Shown one piece after another: positions 18,493 through 29,235 of a stretch of DNA of 64,000 nucleotides. The position numbers were made by a program, and so were the translations under genes. The stretch covers positions 124,128-188,127 of the forward strand of contig NZ_JAGIPX010000010.1 in assembly GCF_017814945.1 (NCBI RefSeq), read 5' to 3'. The notes below the pieces were generated by a model. It was not told the DNA's origin, did no database searches, and saw only the letters and a list, made by a program, of their open reading frames with translations. The DNA is from Paraburkholderia sp. LEh10 (GTDB taxonomy: Bacteria > Pseudomonadota > Gammaproteobacteria > Burkholderiales > Burkholderiaceae). Position 1 is the first letter of the stretch. Each line of letters opens with the position of its first letter.

Positions 18493-21183
18493 ATGACGAC
18501 GACCGATGCAACGACTGTTCGAGCGCAACTTAAAGGGCTGATCTTCCGCGACCTGCTCGCTGCCGTTCTCAGGTACCGCGCTGTCACGGCAGCGTCTTTC
18601 GCGCTGATGATCCTCGCGAAGCTCTCCGCGGTCGCGATTCCGCTGACGCTCAAACACATCGTCGACGAATTGAGCCATCCCGAATCGCCCGCCGTATTCC
18701 CTGTGTTTCTGGTACTGGCCTATGCGCTGCTGCGCTTTTTTGCGGATGCACTGAACGAGGCGCGCGACGTCGTTTTCAGCGCCGTCACACAGCGCACCGT
18801 TGCCGAATTCGCGCAACGGACTTTCGGGCATCTGCACCGGCTTGGCGCGCGCTTTCACGCGCGGCGCGAGACAGGCGCAATCGTGCGCGACGTCCAGAAG
18901 GGCACCGAAGGGATCGGATTTCTGCTCGGCACTGCGCTGTTTTCGATCGTGCCGACCTTCATCGAGATCGGCACGATCGTCGCGATCGTGATGCGCAACT
19001 ATTCGGGGACGTTCACGATCATCATCGCGGCAACGTTTGCCTGCTACGCAATCTGTACGTACATCTTTACGCGGCGGCGCCTCGTCGTGCAGCGGCGCGT
19101 GAATGCGATCGAAGCGCAGTCGGACGGGCGGCTCGTCGACAGTCTGTTGAACTATGACACCGTCAAGTTCTTCGCGACGGAGGACACGGAAACCTGGCGT
19201 CTCTCGGAGGTGCTCGCGCACTGGATCGATGCGCGCATTGCAAACCAGCGCGCGCTCACCGCGCTGCATGTCGGTCAAAGCGGCGTGATCGCGACAGGTA
19301 TCGCCGCCGTAGTGCTGCTCGCAGTGCAGCACGTGATAACGGGTGCGATGAGCGTCGGCGATCTGGTGCTGATCAACGCGTACATCATCCAGGTCTGCAT
19401 GCCGTTGAACACGCTCGGCTTCGTGTTCCGCGAGACCAACGATGCAAAGGTCAATGTCGAGCGCATGTTCGCGATTCTCGTCGCGCGCGGCGTACCGGGC
19501 GAAGACATCGACGTGCCGGATGCCCAGGCACTCGCCGTGACGGACGGCGCGATCGAGTTCGAGCATGTGAACTTTGCCTACGATCCGGCGCGCCTGGTGC
19601 TGCGCGACGTAACGTTCCGCGTGCATCCGGGGCACCGGCTCGCCGTGGTGGGCGGCAGCGGCTCGGGCAAGTCGACGCTCGTGCGGCTGCTGTTTCGCAT
19701 CTATCAGCCGACGTCGGGTCGCGTGCTGATCGACGGCCAGGACCTGCGCGCGGTCACGCAAAAGAGCCTGCGCGAAGCGATCGGCATCGTGCCGCAGGAT
19801 ACCGTGCTGTTCAACGACACGATCGCCTACAACATCGCCTACGGACGGCAGGGCGCGACACGCGCGGACGTTGTGCGGGCGGCGAGGGCGGCGCAACTCG
19901 ACGAGTTCGTCGAGCGTCTACCCGATCACTACGATACGCGCGTCGGCGAACGCGGCGTGCGCCTGTCGGGCGGCGAGCGGCAGCGGATCGCGATTGCACG
20001 CGCGATTCTCAAGAATCCGCGCATCATCGTCTTCGACGAGGCAACGTCTGCGCTCGACACCCGTTCTGAACGCGCGATCCAGACCGAGCTGAACCGGCTG
20101 GCGCGAGGACGCACGTCGATTTCGATCGCGCATCGTCTTTCGACCGTCGTCGACGCGGACTGGATTCTCGTGATGGAGCACGGGCGCATCGTCGAGCAGG
20201 GCACGCACGACGAGCTGCTCGCGCGTAATGCCGTCTATGCCAGGATGTGGGCGCTTCAGTGGCAGCAGGGCGAACTGGAGCATTGGCAGCGCAAGGTATC
20301 GGCGGAACCCGTTCGCATCGGTTCGCTGATCGCGGATGCGCTGAGTCCGCTGCAAAGCGCGATCGCGCAACGGCGGATCACGTGGCGGACGATCGTGCCG
20401 CCGGAAGATCTGCGGATCACGGGCGACCCCGTCGAGTTGCAGCAGGCGTTGGGCGTGCTATGCCAAAGCGAAATCGATCAGACGCGCATCGGCGGGCTGA
20501 TCGAACTGCGCGTCGAGCATCAGGGCAACCATGCATGGATCAGTGTCGTCGGCACGCACGACAAGTCTGTCGAACTATCGCAAGAGGCCGCGCGGATGAT
20601 CGAAGCGAAGCTGACGGCATCGGGCGGCAGCTTGACCGTGATGCCGGTCGGCAGCCGCATTGCATATGTGATGGTTTTGCCGCTGCGCCCCGTACTCGAC
20701 GATGATGCTGCGAGAGCGCAAACCGAAGCACCGTCCGGCGTGCAACCGATTCACGATGACGCGCAGGCACCCCTCAATGGTTTGCGGGTGCTCGCAATCG
20801 ACGATCAGGAAGATGCGCGCGACGCGCTCGAAGCCGTACTGAGCGCGAGCGGCGCGCACGTGCAACTGGCGGCTTCTGGCGACGAAGCGCTCGCCGAGCT
20901 TGCAAAGGCTAGCGCGCACGAATGGCCGCAGATCGTGTTGTGCGACATCGTGCTTGGCGCAGAGGACGGATATCAGGTCCTCGAACGCATCAGGGATTTC
21001 GAGGCGCGACACGCTTTGCCAACGCAAAAGCGCATGCCCGCCATTGCATTGACGGGGTACACGCACCCGGACGATCAGGATCGCGCGCGTCGGGCCGGAT
21101 TCAGCATGCACCTGTCAAAGCCCGTCCCGGCGCCTGCATTGATAGACGCGATTCTTGAGGTGGCGGGGAAAGAAGGCCGATGA
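18493..21183 (+). CDS. ABC exporter (Atm1/HMT-like) fused to kinase-ATPase-like segment and receiver domain
   Basis: Protein of 896 residues. Residues 1-340 are an ABC exporter membrane domain; about 350-590 is the nucleotide-binding domain with Walker A GGSGSGKST (387-395), Q-loop VPQDT, signature LSGGE (491-495), Walker B IIVFDE (511-516) and H547, all intact. About 608-732 resembles a histidine-kinase HATPase domain (GDPVELQQAL, then GGSLTVMPVGSRIAYVMVLPL), but the N-box asparagine and the DxGxG loop are not recognisable. About 763-892 is a receiver domain with D770/D771, phospho-acceptor D818, T854 and K876 all present. The transporter half resembles Atm1-type half-exporters (TVKFFATEDTE). 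Divergent from a glycan operon, so the cargo may be its glycan. The 3' end overlaps the converging GT2 gene by 69 bases. Confidence 0.87.
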   Translation: MTTTDATTVRAQLKGLIFRDLLAAVLRYRAVTAASFALMILAKLSAVAIPLTLKHIVDELSHPESPAVFPVFLVLAYALLRFFADALNEARDVVFSAVTQRTVAEFAQRTFGHLHRLGARFHARRETGAIVRDVQKGTEGIGFLLGTALFSIVPTFIEIGTIVAIVMRNYSGTFTIIIAATFACYAICTYIFTRRRLVVQRRVNAIEAQSDGRLVDSLLNYDTVKFFATEDTETWRLSEVLAHWIDARIANQRALTALHVGQSGVIATGIAAVVLLAVQHVITGAMSVGDLVLINAYIIQVCMPLNTLGFVFRETNDAKVNVERMFAILVARGVPGEDIDVPDAQALAVTDGAIEFEHVNFAYDPARLVLRDVTFRVHPGHRLAVVGGSGSGKSTLVRLLFRIYQPTSGRVLIDGQDLRAVTQKSLREAIGIVPQDTVLFNDTIAYNIAYGRQGATRADVVRAARAAQLDEFVERLPDHYDTRVGERGVRLSGGERQRIAIARAILKNPRIIVFDEATSALDTRSERAIQTELNRLARGRTSISIAHRLSTVVDADWILVMEHGRIVEQGTHDELLARNAVYARMWALQWQQGELEHWQRKVSAEPVRIGSLIADALSPLQSAIAQRRITWRTIVPPEDLRITGDPVELQQALGVLCQSEIDQTRIGGLIELRVEHQGNHAWISVVGTHDKSVELSQEAARMIEAKLTASGGSLTVMPVGSRIAYVMVLPLRPVLDDDAARAQTEAPSGVQPIHDDAQAPLNGLRVLAIDDQEDARDALEAVLSASGAHVQLAASGDEALAELAKASAHEWPQIVLCDIVLGAEDGYQVLERIRDFEARHALPTQKRMPAIALTGYTHPDDQDRARRAGFSMHLSKPVPAPALIDAILEVAGKEGR

Positions 21184-22281
21184 CGCGGCGATGTCGCCGT
21201 TATCGGCCAGCCGTCTCGCGGTAGTTTCCTTCGTGCGGCTGGGCAGCGTAGATGTGCCGGGCGAGCTTGATACGAAATCCTGGCGACGCGCGTGACGCCT
21301 GACTTCACGCAGCATCGACAGCACATGCCGGGGTACGCGCCGGCGTTCTCTGACAGCCCATTCCAGTCCGCGCAACATCTGCCAGCCGTCGCGCAGCAAT
21401 GTGCGTTCGCGCCTGAATGCGACGAACGCATGCAGCGTCCGGATAAGGGCTTCGCCAACGGGAAGACGCAGCCATGCAATCCATGCGGCGTTACGCGCCA
21501 GCACGCGCCTGCGCAATGCGCTGTCACGCGCGGGCGATGGATGATGCACGACCGTCAGTGCATCGCAGTAGCTGATCGCATGACCGCGCGCGAGCACGTC
21601 GAGCGCAAGCAGTTCTTCTTCGCCGCCGATGAAGAGGCGCGCGTCGTAGCCGCCCGTCTCGCGGAATAGCGAAGTCCTGAATACCGACGCGCCCGCCATG
21701 TAGCCGACAAGTGAAGGGCCGGGCAGCCCGCGCGAATCGAGCGGGCTGTGCCGCATCACGAGACAGGTCGGGTCCGTCTCGCCGGGGGCGCCGACCAGGA
21801 TTCGCGCATTGAGCACGCCGACGCGTGGAGTCGCGTCCAGCACGCGGACGGCCTGCGCGAGCGAACCCGGCTCCCACCAGGTGTCGTCGTCACAGAAGGC
21901 GACATATTCGGTGTTGATGTGCGCGACGGCACAGTTGCGGCCTGCCGCGCCCATGTTGCTCCCGCACTGCACGATGCGCACATCGGGGTAGGAGAGATCG
22001 GCCATGCATACCGTCCCGTCCGTGGACGCGTTGTCGGCGACGATGATTTGCGGCCGCTCCGGCAACGCGCGCAGACGCTCCAACGTTTCTCGCAGGCGTT
22101 CTGCGCGGTTATGCGTCAATATGACGACGGTGATTCGCGATCCCGCGTTCCGCAACATGGAAGCGTGCGGCCTTCCGTTCGGCGTTTCCGTTGGAAGCAG
22201 CGCGAACCGCGTTGCCGCGCCGCGACCCGCAAGCGGAGTACTTGCGCTTGCGGCATGCTGGCTACGTTGGGTAACGAACAT
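21115..22281 (-). CDS. glycosyltransferase family 2
   Basis: GT2 enzyme of up to 388 residues. ITVVILTHNRAERL opens the GT-A fold at about residue 49; IIVADNASTDGT, the DXD-type AFCDDDTW, and a late GGEEELLALD acceptor motif follow. The C-terminal 100 residues are arginine-rich and low in complexity; the last 23 codons overlap the end of the ABC exporter gene on the other strand. The ATG at 22281 sits two bases after the DUF4142 stop, suggesting an operon, but has no clear ribosome binding site; ATG at 22158 (MLRNAGSRIT) is an alternative. The sugar is unknown; it may serve the same glycan as the operon at 9-18 kb. Confidence 0.8.
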   Translation of the reverse strand: MFVTQRSQHAASASTPLAGRGAATRFALLPTETPNGRPHASMLRNAGSRITVVILTHNRAERLRETLERLRALPERPQIIVADNASTDGTVCMADLSYPDVRIVQCGSNMGAAGRNCAVAHINTEYVAFCDDDTWWEPGSLAQAVRVLDATPRVGVLNARILVGAPGETDPTCLVMRHSPLDSRGLPGPSLVGYMAGASVFRTSLFRETGGYDARLFIGGEEELLALDVLARGHAISYCDALTVVHHPSPARDSALRRRVLARNAAWIAWLRLPVGEALIRTLHAFVAFRRERTLLRDGWQMLRGLEWAVRERRRVPRHVLSMLREVRRHARRQDFVSSSPGTSTLPSRTKETTARRLADNGDIAASSAFFPRHLKNRVYQCRRRDGL

Positions 22282-22282
22282 G

Positions 22283-22831
22283 TTATTGCGTCACGCCCTT
22301 CTTCGCGGCGAGGTCCTGCGCCATCTGGTAGTGCTTCTGGATGGTCGGCAACGCGCTCTCGGCTGCCTTCTTCAGCTTCGCGTCCTGCCCCTGCGCAACC
22401 TCCTTTTCGAAGGCGGCGACCGCTTGCTTGTGACCTTCCACGCCGACCTTCGTTATGTATGCCTCGTCGAATGCCTTGCCCTTCAGCCCCTTCAACGAGC
22501 CGAGCAGGGCCGTGTCGGAGTTGTCCTTGGGAACGGTGACGCCATGCGGCGCGGCCATTTTTAGTTGCGCCGTCAGCTTGGTATGGTCGAGCATCATGTG
22601 ATGCGCGAATGATTTCACATCCTTGTCTTCTGAATTCGCCGTGGCGAGCTTGGCAGCGTCGATCTCAGTCGACGATGACATCGAGGCCGACTGCACAAAG
22701 TCCTTGTCGGCTTGCGCTAACGGATTCGCAGCAGTCGTCGAAGCGGCCTCCGTTTGCGCAGCGGCGAGGGGCGAAATGACGAGCGCGCCTGTTAGTAAGA
22801 TCGCGCCAATGACTACCTGTTTGAGGTTCAT
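22283..22831 (-). CDS. DUF4142 domain secreted protein
   Basis: Protein of 182 residues with a signal peptide (MNLKQVVIGAILLTGALVIS, cleavage after the AAA at 23-25). The mature part is a helical DUF4142/ferritin-like domain: DKDFVQSASMSSSTEI, KSFAHHMMLDHTKL and EKEVAQGQDAKLKKAAE. The HHMMLDHTKL motif is characteristic of the family. Function is unproven in the family; it is periplasmic and often linked to stress or envelope genes. GGAG is seven to eight bases before the ATG. The GT2 gene follows almost without gap. Confidence 0.85.
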   Translation of the reverse strand: MNLKQVVIGAILLTGALVISPLAAAQTEAASTTAANPLAQADKDFVQSASMSSSTEIDAAKLATANSEDKDVKSFAHHMMLDHTKLTAQLKMAAPHGVTVPKDNSDTALLGSLKGLKGKAFDEAYITKVGVEGHKQAVAAFEKEVAQGQDAKLKKAAESALPTIQKHYQMAQDLAAKKGVTQ

Positions 22832-23125
22832 ACGTTTTCTCCATGACCCATGCGTCTGGCCTCATCGTCAGCAAGCGGCGAGCCTCGCTTGCCGGGTGTC
22901 CGTTCATGCTTGCGGGGGGCACGCGTAGGACGCCGGCACGGTAAGCGCGCTTATGAACGTGAAGTCATTTGCAAGGCTGCATGAAGCGTTCAGCGGGCCA
23001 TACGCCGACTGATTCGACCAGGCCTTTATCGGAGAGGCTGTTTGTCGCCGGGCGTGAGCCGTGCGGAAAAGGTGGGGTAACGGACGCTCGAATCCGACTT
23101 CGTGGCTTCGCGCGGTCGCTTCAAA

Positions 23126-23449
23126 TCAGCGTGACGAATTGCAATGGTGTCGTGCTCGCGGGTTCGAAGCGCCGGGTGCGGATGGCGCTGTCTTCCAGGC
23201 CGCCAGTATGGCGGCCGCATCGGGCCTGTTCCGTCGCACCAGTCGCTCGGTGAGCAGTTGTATAAAGACGTTGAGGTCCCTCGCCCCATGCACGCTTATG
23301 AACCCGGTGATCGTCTCGGCAATGGCCGTTGTCACATTCTCGATGCTAAGCATGCTCGCAATTATCGATGCGCCACGGGCGAGCTCAAGCTGGTAGTCAA
23401 TCTCCGGGTGAACGCCAGCATGGTCAGTCCTGGTTCGTCCGTGAGTCAT
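23126..23449 (-). CDS. hypothetical protein (107 aa)
   Basis: Not recognised. The chain starts MTHGRTRTDHAGVHPEIDYQ and has a predicted helical core (LELARGASIIASMLSIENV, ITGFISVHGARDLNVFIQ, LLTERLVRRNRPDAAAIL). A TGAGG sequence five bases upstream supports this ATG; the frame is open further up to 23554 without a better start. It is divergent from the small gene at 23793. The region 22832-23125 between it and DUF4142 shows no gene. Confidence 0.5.
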   Translation of the reverse strand: MTHGRTRTDHAGVHPEIDYQLELARGASIIASMLSIENVTTAIAETITGFISVHGARDLNVFIQLLTERLVRRNRPDAAAILAAWKTAPSAPGASNPRARHHCNSSR

Positions 23450-23673
23450 GTGTTGCCTCACTCGCAAGTTCCCGATTGGTTTAGACACCAGCAGGCATCG
23501 CGATACGATACCGTTATAAAACTGCTCTCTGAATAAATTGCCGAATGCTTGCAAAACGCGTAGAAATGCCCGGCGCCCGACGCGAGATTGCGAGTCAGTT
23601 TCAGTTTCGCAACCTGGCTTGCGTGCCGGTTCCTATCATAGGTCAAAGCGGCTGTCATCGGGCATGTTACGAC

Positions 23674-23702
23674 TTGGTCGCATCCGTAAGATTTCCTACA
23701 CT
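23674..23702 (+). promoter_or_regulatory. possible sigma-70 promoter for the small gene at 23793
   Basis: TTGGTC at 23674-23679 and TACACT at 23697-23702 are separated by exactly 17 bases, in an AT-richer patch about 90 bases before the gene. Each hexamer matches the consensus only partly. The rest of the intergenic stretch 23450-23792 shows nothing else. Confidence 0.35.
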
Positions 23703-23792
23703 TCTATCGTGTTCGTTGTTGTGAATGTGCTTGCATTCGCAGGAAAAATCCGTTTAATAACGGTGGTCATGGCCGGACCTAACGGAGGCGTC

Positions 23793-24035
23793 ATGCTTTT
23801 CTATCATCACGGGGTGGCAATTCAACCGTCTGTAGCACGAAACGGCAATACGTTTATCGCACGCGTGTCGATACTTGAGGAAGACGGTGAAGCGACCTCG
23901 CTCGGCGATCTGGGGCATTTCGCGAACCGGCAATCGGCATTCGCATTCGCCGTGCGGTGCGGCACTGCATTTGTGGACGATGAGCCGCTGCCAAGAGCTC
24001 CCCTCTCATATCAGGTTCAGTCAAAGCATTATTGA
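23793..24035 (+). CDS. hypothetical small protein (80 aa)
   Basis: Protein of 80 residues beginning MLFYHHGVAIQPSVARNG, with a compact alpha/beta look (NTFIARVSILEEDGEATSLG, then FANRQSAFAFAVRCGTAFVDD). GGAGG lies five bases before the ATG, deciding this start over in-frame ATGs further upstream that would add an unlikely tail. The pattern 'aromatic, I-x-P, variable, A-x-V, F, A-x-R' is one I associate with small Burkholderia proteins of unknown function, similar in layout to the next small gene. No function can be given. Confidence 0.65.
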   Translation: MLFYHHGVAIQPSVARNGNTFIARVSILEEDGEATSLGDLGHFANRQSAFAFAVRCGTAFVDDEPLPRAPLSYQVQSKHY

Positions 24036-24201
24036 ACGCCAGAGAGGCGCGGGACGCTCACGCCGTTCATCCCAAATGGCGTAACCGACGAAAGAAAAGC
24101 GGCTATTCCTGCCAGCAGGCGACTCGAAGGTTCAGGCCAATGTCACTGTGATTGCTTGAAAGCGGTCGATTTTCTCGTCGGTCAAAACGCGGGGCTGCAT
24201 C

Positions 24202-24456
24202 ATGATTCATTCAGAGATCTACAAATTCCCCTACACCCGGGCGGCCGGAATGAAGCGTACGTACGATGTAACCGTCAACCTCGTTCGCCGCGATTCGGGC
24301 GTGTTCGCCTACGAGGCGTGGGTGCACTGTGCCGGAAAATTCAAGGGTAATGGGCTGGTCTTTCCGCTCGTTTCACAAACAACGGCATTGGCCGCGGCTG
24401 AGGCGCGGGCACGCATCGAAGATCACATTGAATGTCTGCTTGGGGTCGAGGAATAG
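24202..24456 (+). CDS. hypothetical small protein (84 aa)
   Basis: Protein of 84 residues starting MIHSEIYKFPYTRAAGMK. The middle reads as beta strands (TYDVTVNLVRRDSGVFAYEAWVH), followed by a helix (ALAAAEARARIEDHIECLL). Codon usage matches the genome. No strong ribosome binding site precedes ATG 24202; the internal ATG at 24250 would give a shorter chain. It sits alone between another small gene and phoU. Not recognised. Confidence 0.6.
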   Translation: MIHSEIYKFPYTRAAGMKRTYDVTVNLVRRDSGVFAYEAWVHCAGKFKGNGLVFPLVSQTTALAAAEARARIEDHIECLLGVEE

Positions 24457-24550
24457 AGCCGCTTAGGGGAGGGCATGCCCGGCCCGATGACCATCGACAA
24501 GGATAGTCATCTCATCAAAAGTGCTTGCTGACTGCAGTTGCCAGGCTGCG

Positions 24551-25258
24551 TCAGTTCAACAATGCCTCCCGTTCCAGTTCGACCAGCGGGATGTGACGGA
24601 CATCCCGTCCTTTGACGACAAATACGACAAATTCCGCGATATTTTTCGCGTGGTCTCCGATCCGTTCGAGCGCCTTGGCGATGAACAGATACTCGAGCGC
24701 GACAGAGACGATCGCGGGAGTCTGCGTCATCTGCGAAACCAGACTGCGGACGTACGCGCGGAAAACGTCGTCAATAGCCTTGTCGTCCCGGACAATATGT
24801 GCGGCCGCTACGGCATCCATACGCGCGAATGCATCGAGCGCCCGACGAAGGATAGACGATGCCATTTCACCGCATTGTCTCAATTCGATGGTTTCGATGG
24901 CGGGTGTAGTTCCCGTGTCGTAAATGCGGCGCATCCGTTTGGAAATCTTTCGTGCTTCATCGCCCATGCGCTCGAGGTTCGTGACGCATTTCGACATTGC
25001 CATCAGCAGCCGCAGATCGCGGGCGGCAGGCTGCCGGCGGGCAATGACGCGATGTATTTCTTCGTCTATTTCAATTTCGAGCGCGTTGAGCTGTCGCTCG
25101 CCCGACCGAATCTCCAGAACGAGCGAGGGATCGTAATCGTTTAGCAGCGTAAGACAGTGATCAATCTGTCTTTCGACAAGGCCGCCCATTTCGAGCAGAT
25201 TGGTCGAGAGTGCGTTGAGCGCGGCGTCAAATTGGCTCGAGAGATGTTTGTCGGGCAT
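24551..25258 (-). CDS. phoU: phosphate-signalling complex protein PhoU
   Basis: All-helical protein of 235 residues with two PhoU repeats. The metal-binding-type motifs are visible: LERMGDEARKISKRM in the first repeat and LERIGDHAKNIAEFVVFVVKG in the second, along with the N-terminal HLSSQFDAALNALS and QIDHCLTLL. In the family it links the Pst phosphate transporter to the PhoR/PhoB two-component system and represses the Pho regulon when phosphate is plentiful. Here it is not next to pst or phoBR genes, so it may be a second, orphan copy. The start is preceded by GGGGGAA. Confidence 0.93.
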   Translation of the reverse strand: MPDKHLSSQFDAALNALSTNLLEMGGLVERQIDHCLTLLNDYDPSLVLEIRSGERQLNALEIEIDEEIHRVIARRQPAARDLRLLMAMSKCVTNLERMGDEARKISKRMRRIYDTGTTPAIETIELRQCGEMASSILRRALDAFARMDAVAAAHIVRDDKAIDDVFRAYVRSLVSQMTQTPAIVSVALEYLFIAKALERIGDHAKNIAEFVVFVVKGRDVRHIPLVELEREALLN

Positions 25259-25617
25259 GATATTCCCCCCTGCAGGCGGAGGCTGCGGTTACCTGACGGT
25301 TGTCTCAGGCTTGTTCATTGCGGCGATAAACCGTATATACCGTTTTATGGTATCGCTGCAATCTTCGAAGCGCAAATGTTTCGACTCACGCTTCAGGCTC
25401 TTCCAGGTCTGTCGGGCACACTACAGAAAGCGTCTGGGGTTAGCTCGTGGGGTGATGCCTCTTCCGTCCACGGCACGCCGTGCGTCCGTAAGGCTGGGGT
25501 TTCGGACCGGGCCGCGAGGTCAGGCACGAGCCTACTGCAGGTCATATTGCGTCCCGCGGGTATGAACGTTGCACGCTCGATGTCGTCGGCGTGGGTATCG
25601 TCGCGAGGGAGGCGTCA
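25259..25617. other. intergenic region upstream of phoU
   Basis: No gene is supported. It holds a distinct AT-rich island at about 25325-25350, containing two direct copies of ACCGT nine bases apart, within which a candidate minus-strand promoter can be read, and, near 25605, the ribosome binding site of the small gene that follows. Confidence 0.35.
25334..25361 (-). promoter_or_regulatory. possible promoter of phoU
   Basis: On the minus strand TTGCAG (25361-25356) and TATATA (25339-25334) are spaced by 16 bases, about 75 bases before the phoU start. Both hexamers are partial matches to the sigma-70 consensus, within the only AT-rich patch of the region. Confidence 0.35.
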
Positions 25618-25818
25618 ATGGGAAATGCGACCGGGGAACCGGACAACACAATGGACGAACCGGGAGGGCCGGAAGCGCCGCTCCCTGACAAGGACGCGCG
25701 TCCGGAGCATCCAACTCCGACGGGCCGCAACAGGCGAACGGGCCTCGCAGAGCATGGCGAGCCGACTGATCCGGATTTCCAACCGCCCATCGTTACGGGC
25801 GGTGGGTCGCGAAGCTGA
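25618..25818 (+). CDS. hypothetical small hydrophilic protein (66 aa)
   Basis: Protein of 66 residues starting MGNATGEPDNTMDEPGG and ending PPIVTGGGSRS. It is rich in Pro, Glu, Asp and Gly and is probably unstructured. GGGAGG lies five bases before the ATG at 25618, better than the in-frame ATG at 25591. Short acidic, disordered proteins of this sort are common in Burkholderia, but I recognise no family. Confidence 0.5.
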   Translation: MGNATGEPDNTMDEPGGPEAPLPDKDARPEHPTPTGRNRRTGLAEHGEPTDPDFQPPIVTGGGSRS

Positions 25819-25895
25819 AGGGAAGCATTCCCGGCTCATGTCGCGACGCAGTCGCGCTTCCGTACGATCATTGCAGCGCGGCGCCGCAAGAAGGC

Positions 25896-27939
<2,044 letters not shown>

Positions 27940-27943
<4 letters not shown>

Positions 27944-29235
27944 GGATGCTCCTCGCGTCTGCCGCGTACCAGCGCCTCGGGATGACGATCGAGATAGTCG
28001 GCGAGCGAGCGCACCGAGCGCGCCGTATCGGTTAGCTCGCGCAACGCCGCAGGCAGGTCGTTCTGGCTCGCCGCATCACCCCCGAGCGTGCGGTCCGCCG
28101 CAGCGACCGCGTGCTCGGCAGCATTCGCAGTCTCGCGCAGTTGCGCGACGAGCGGACCGATTTGCGGCGACACTTGCTGCAGCGTGCGGTCGATCTGCGT
28201 CACGGCCTGGTCGATATGTTTGAGGCTGTCGCGGATCTGCGGCGAAGCGCTCAGCGCGTTAATGCGCGCTGCAAGGCTACGCACTTGTTCTCCCGTCTCC
28301 TTGATAGGAAGCGCGCTGACTTTCCCGATGACATCGCTTGCCCTGGACGCGATGGCATCGAAGTCCGCAGCCGCTACGCTCGGAATCACCGGTACGCCGT
28401 TTTCAGAGGCAAGCGTCGCGCTCGATGCGTCCGCGACGAAATCGAGCGTGACCTTGCGAGGCCCGACGAGCGGCGGATCTTGCGAAAGCCGCGCGCGCAG
28501 GCCAGCGGCGATGAGGCGCTCGATCATGCTATTGACGAGGGGGCGCCAATCGCCGTTCGCGGGCGGCGGTACACCGACAATGCCGAGTTGCGACGGGTCA
28601 AGCGCGATCTGCACGGGGGTGCTCAGCGCGCCCGTGCGTGCGTCGTAACTGAGGTGAACGCTGGTGACGGTGCCAACATGAAAGCCGCGCAGCTCTACAT
28701 CGGCGCCGTCCTTCAGTTCCCCCGCAGCGCCGCTGAAGTGCAACGCGTAGATGACGATCGGGCCGTGCTGGGGCGTGAGCGCAGGTCGGCGCTCGCCTCC
28801 GTCGAAGCGGTTTTCCGGCTTGCCGGGCCCCGGCTCCATGACGATTTCAGGTCCGGAGAGCAGTGCTTTCATCGAAGAAGGATCGCTCAAATCCGCTTGT
28901 GCGCCACGCAGAAAGAACTTCGTGCCGCTGCGCAAATATTGCTTTTCGGCGCGATCGATCTTGAGCTCTGCCCTCACGTGTCGTCCGTCGGGCGCGAGTG
29001 CGACGTCCGAGACGTCCCCCACCTTGACACCGCGCAGCGTGACGATCGTGTCGTTGGGCTTCATCCCGTAGGCGTTGTCGAACGTCACCGTGACCGTCTC
29101 GCCACCATGAGCCAGCGCCCGGATGCCGAGCCATCCTGCCACGCCGAACGCAGCGAGGGGCACCGACCAGATCCAGCCCGGCCATGCGCTGCGCCGCACG
29201 TCGGCCTGCGTGCGTTTCGGATGTGTGCTGTTCAT
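27940..29235 (-). CDS. pqiB: PqiB-like MCE-domain protein
   Basis: Protein of 431 residues. One N-terminal membrane helix (WPGWIWSVPLAAFGVAGWLG) is followed by two MCE/MlaD domains recognisable by the strings NDTIVTLRGVKVGDV and DGADVELRGFHVGTV, then a helical region (about 300-400) expected to form the needle. MCE proteins form hexameric tubes for lipid movement between inner and outer membranes. E. coli PqiB has three MCE domains; only two can be read here. ATG 29235 overlaps the pqiA stop as ATGA. Confidence 0.88.

Noticed and set aside
18424..19896. Minus-strand open frame of 490 codons opposite the ABC exporter
   Set aside because: Shadow coding; the plus strand carries the full ABC exporter motifs.
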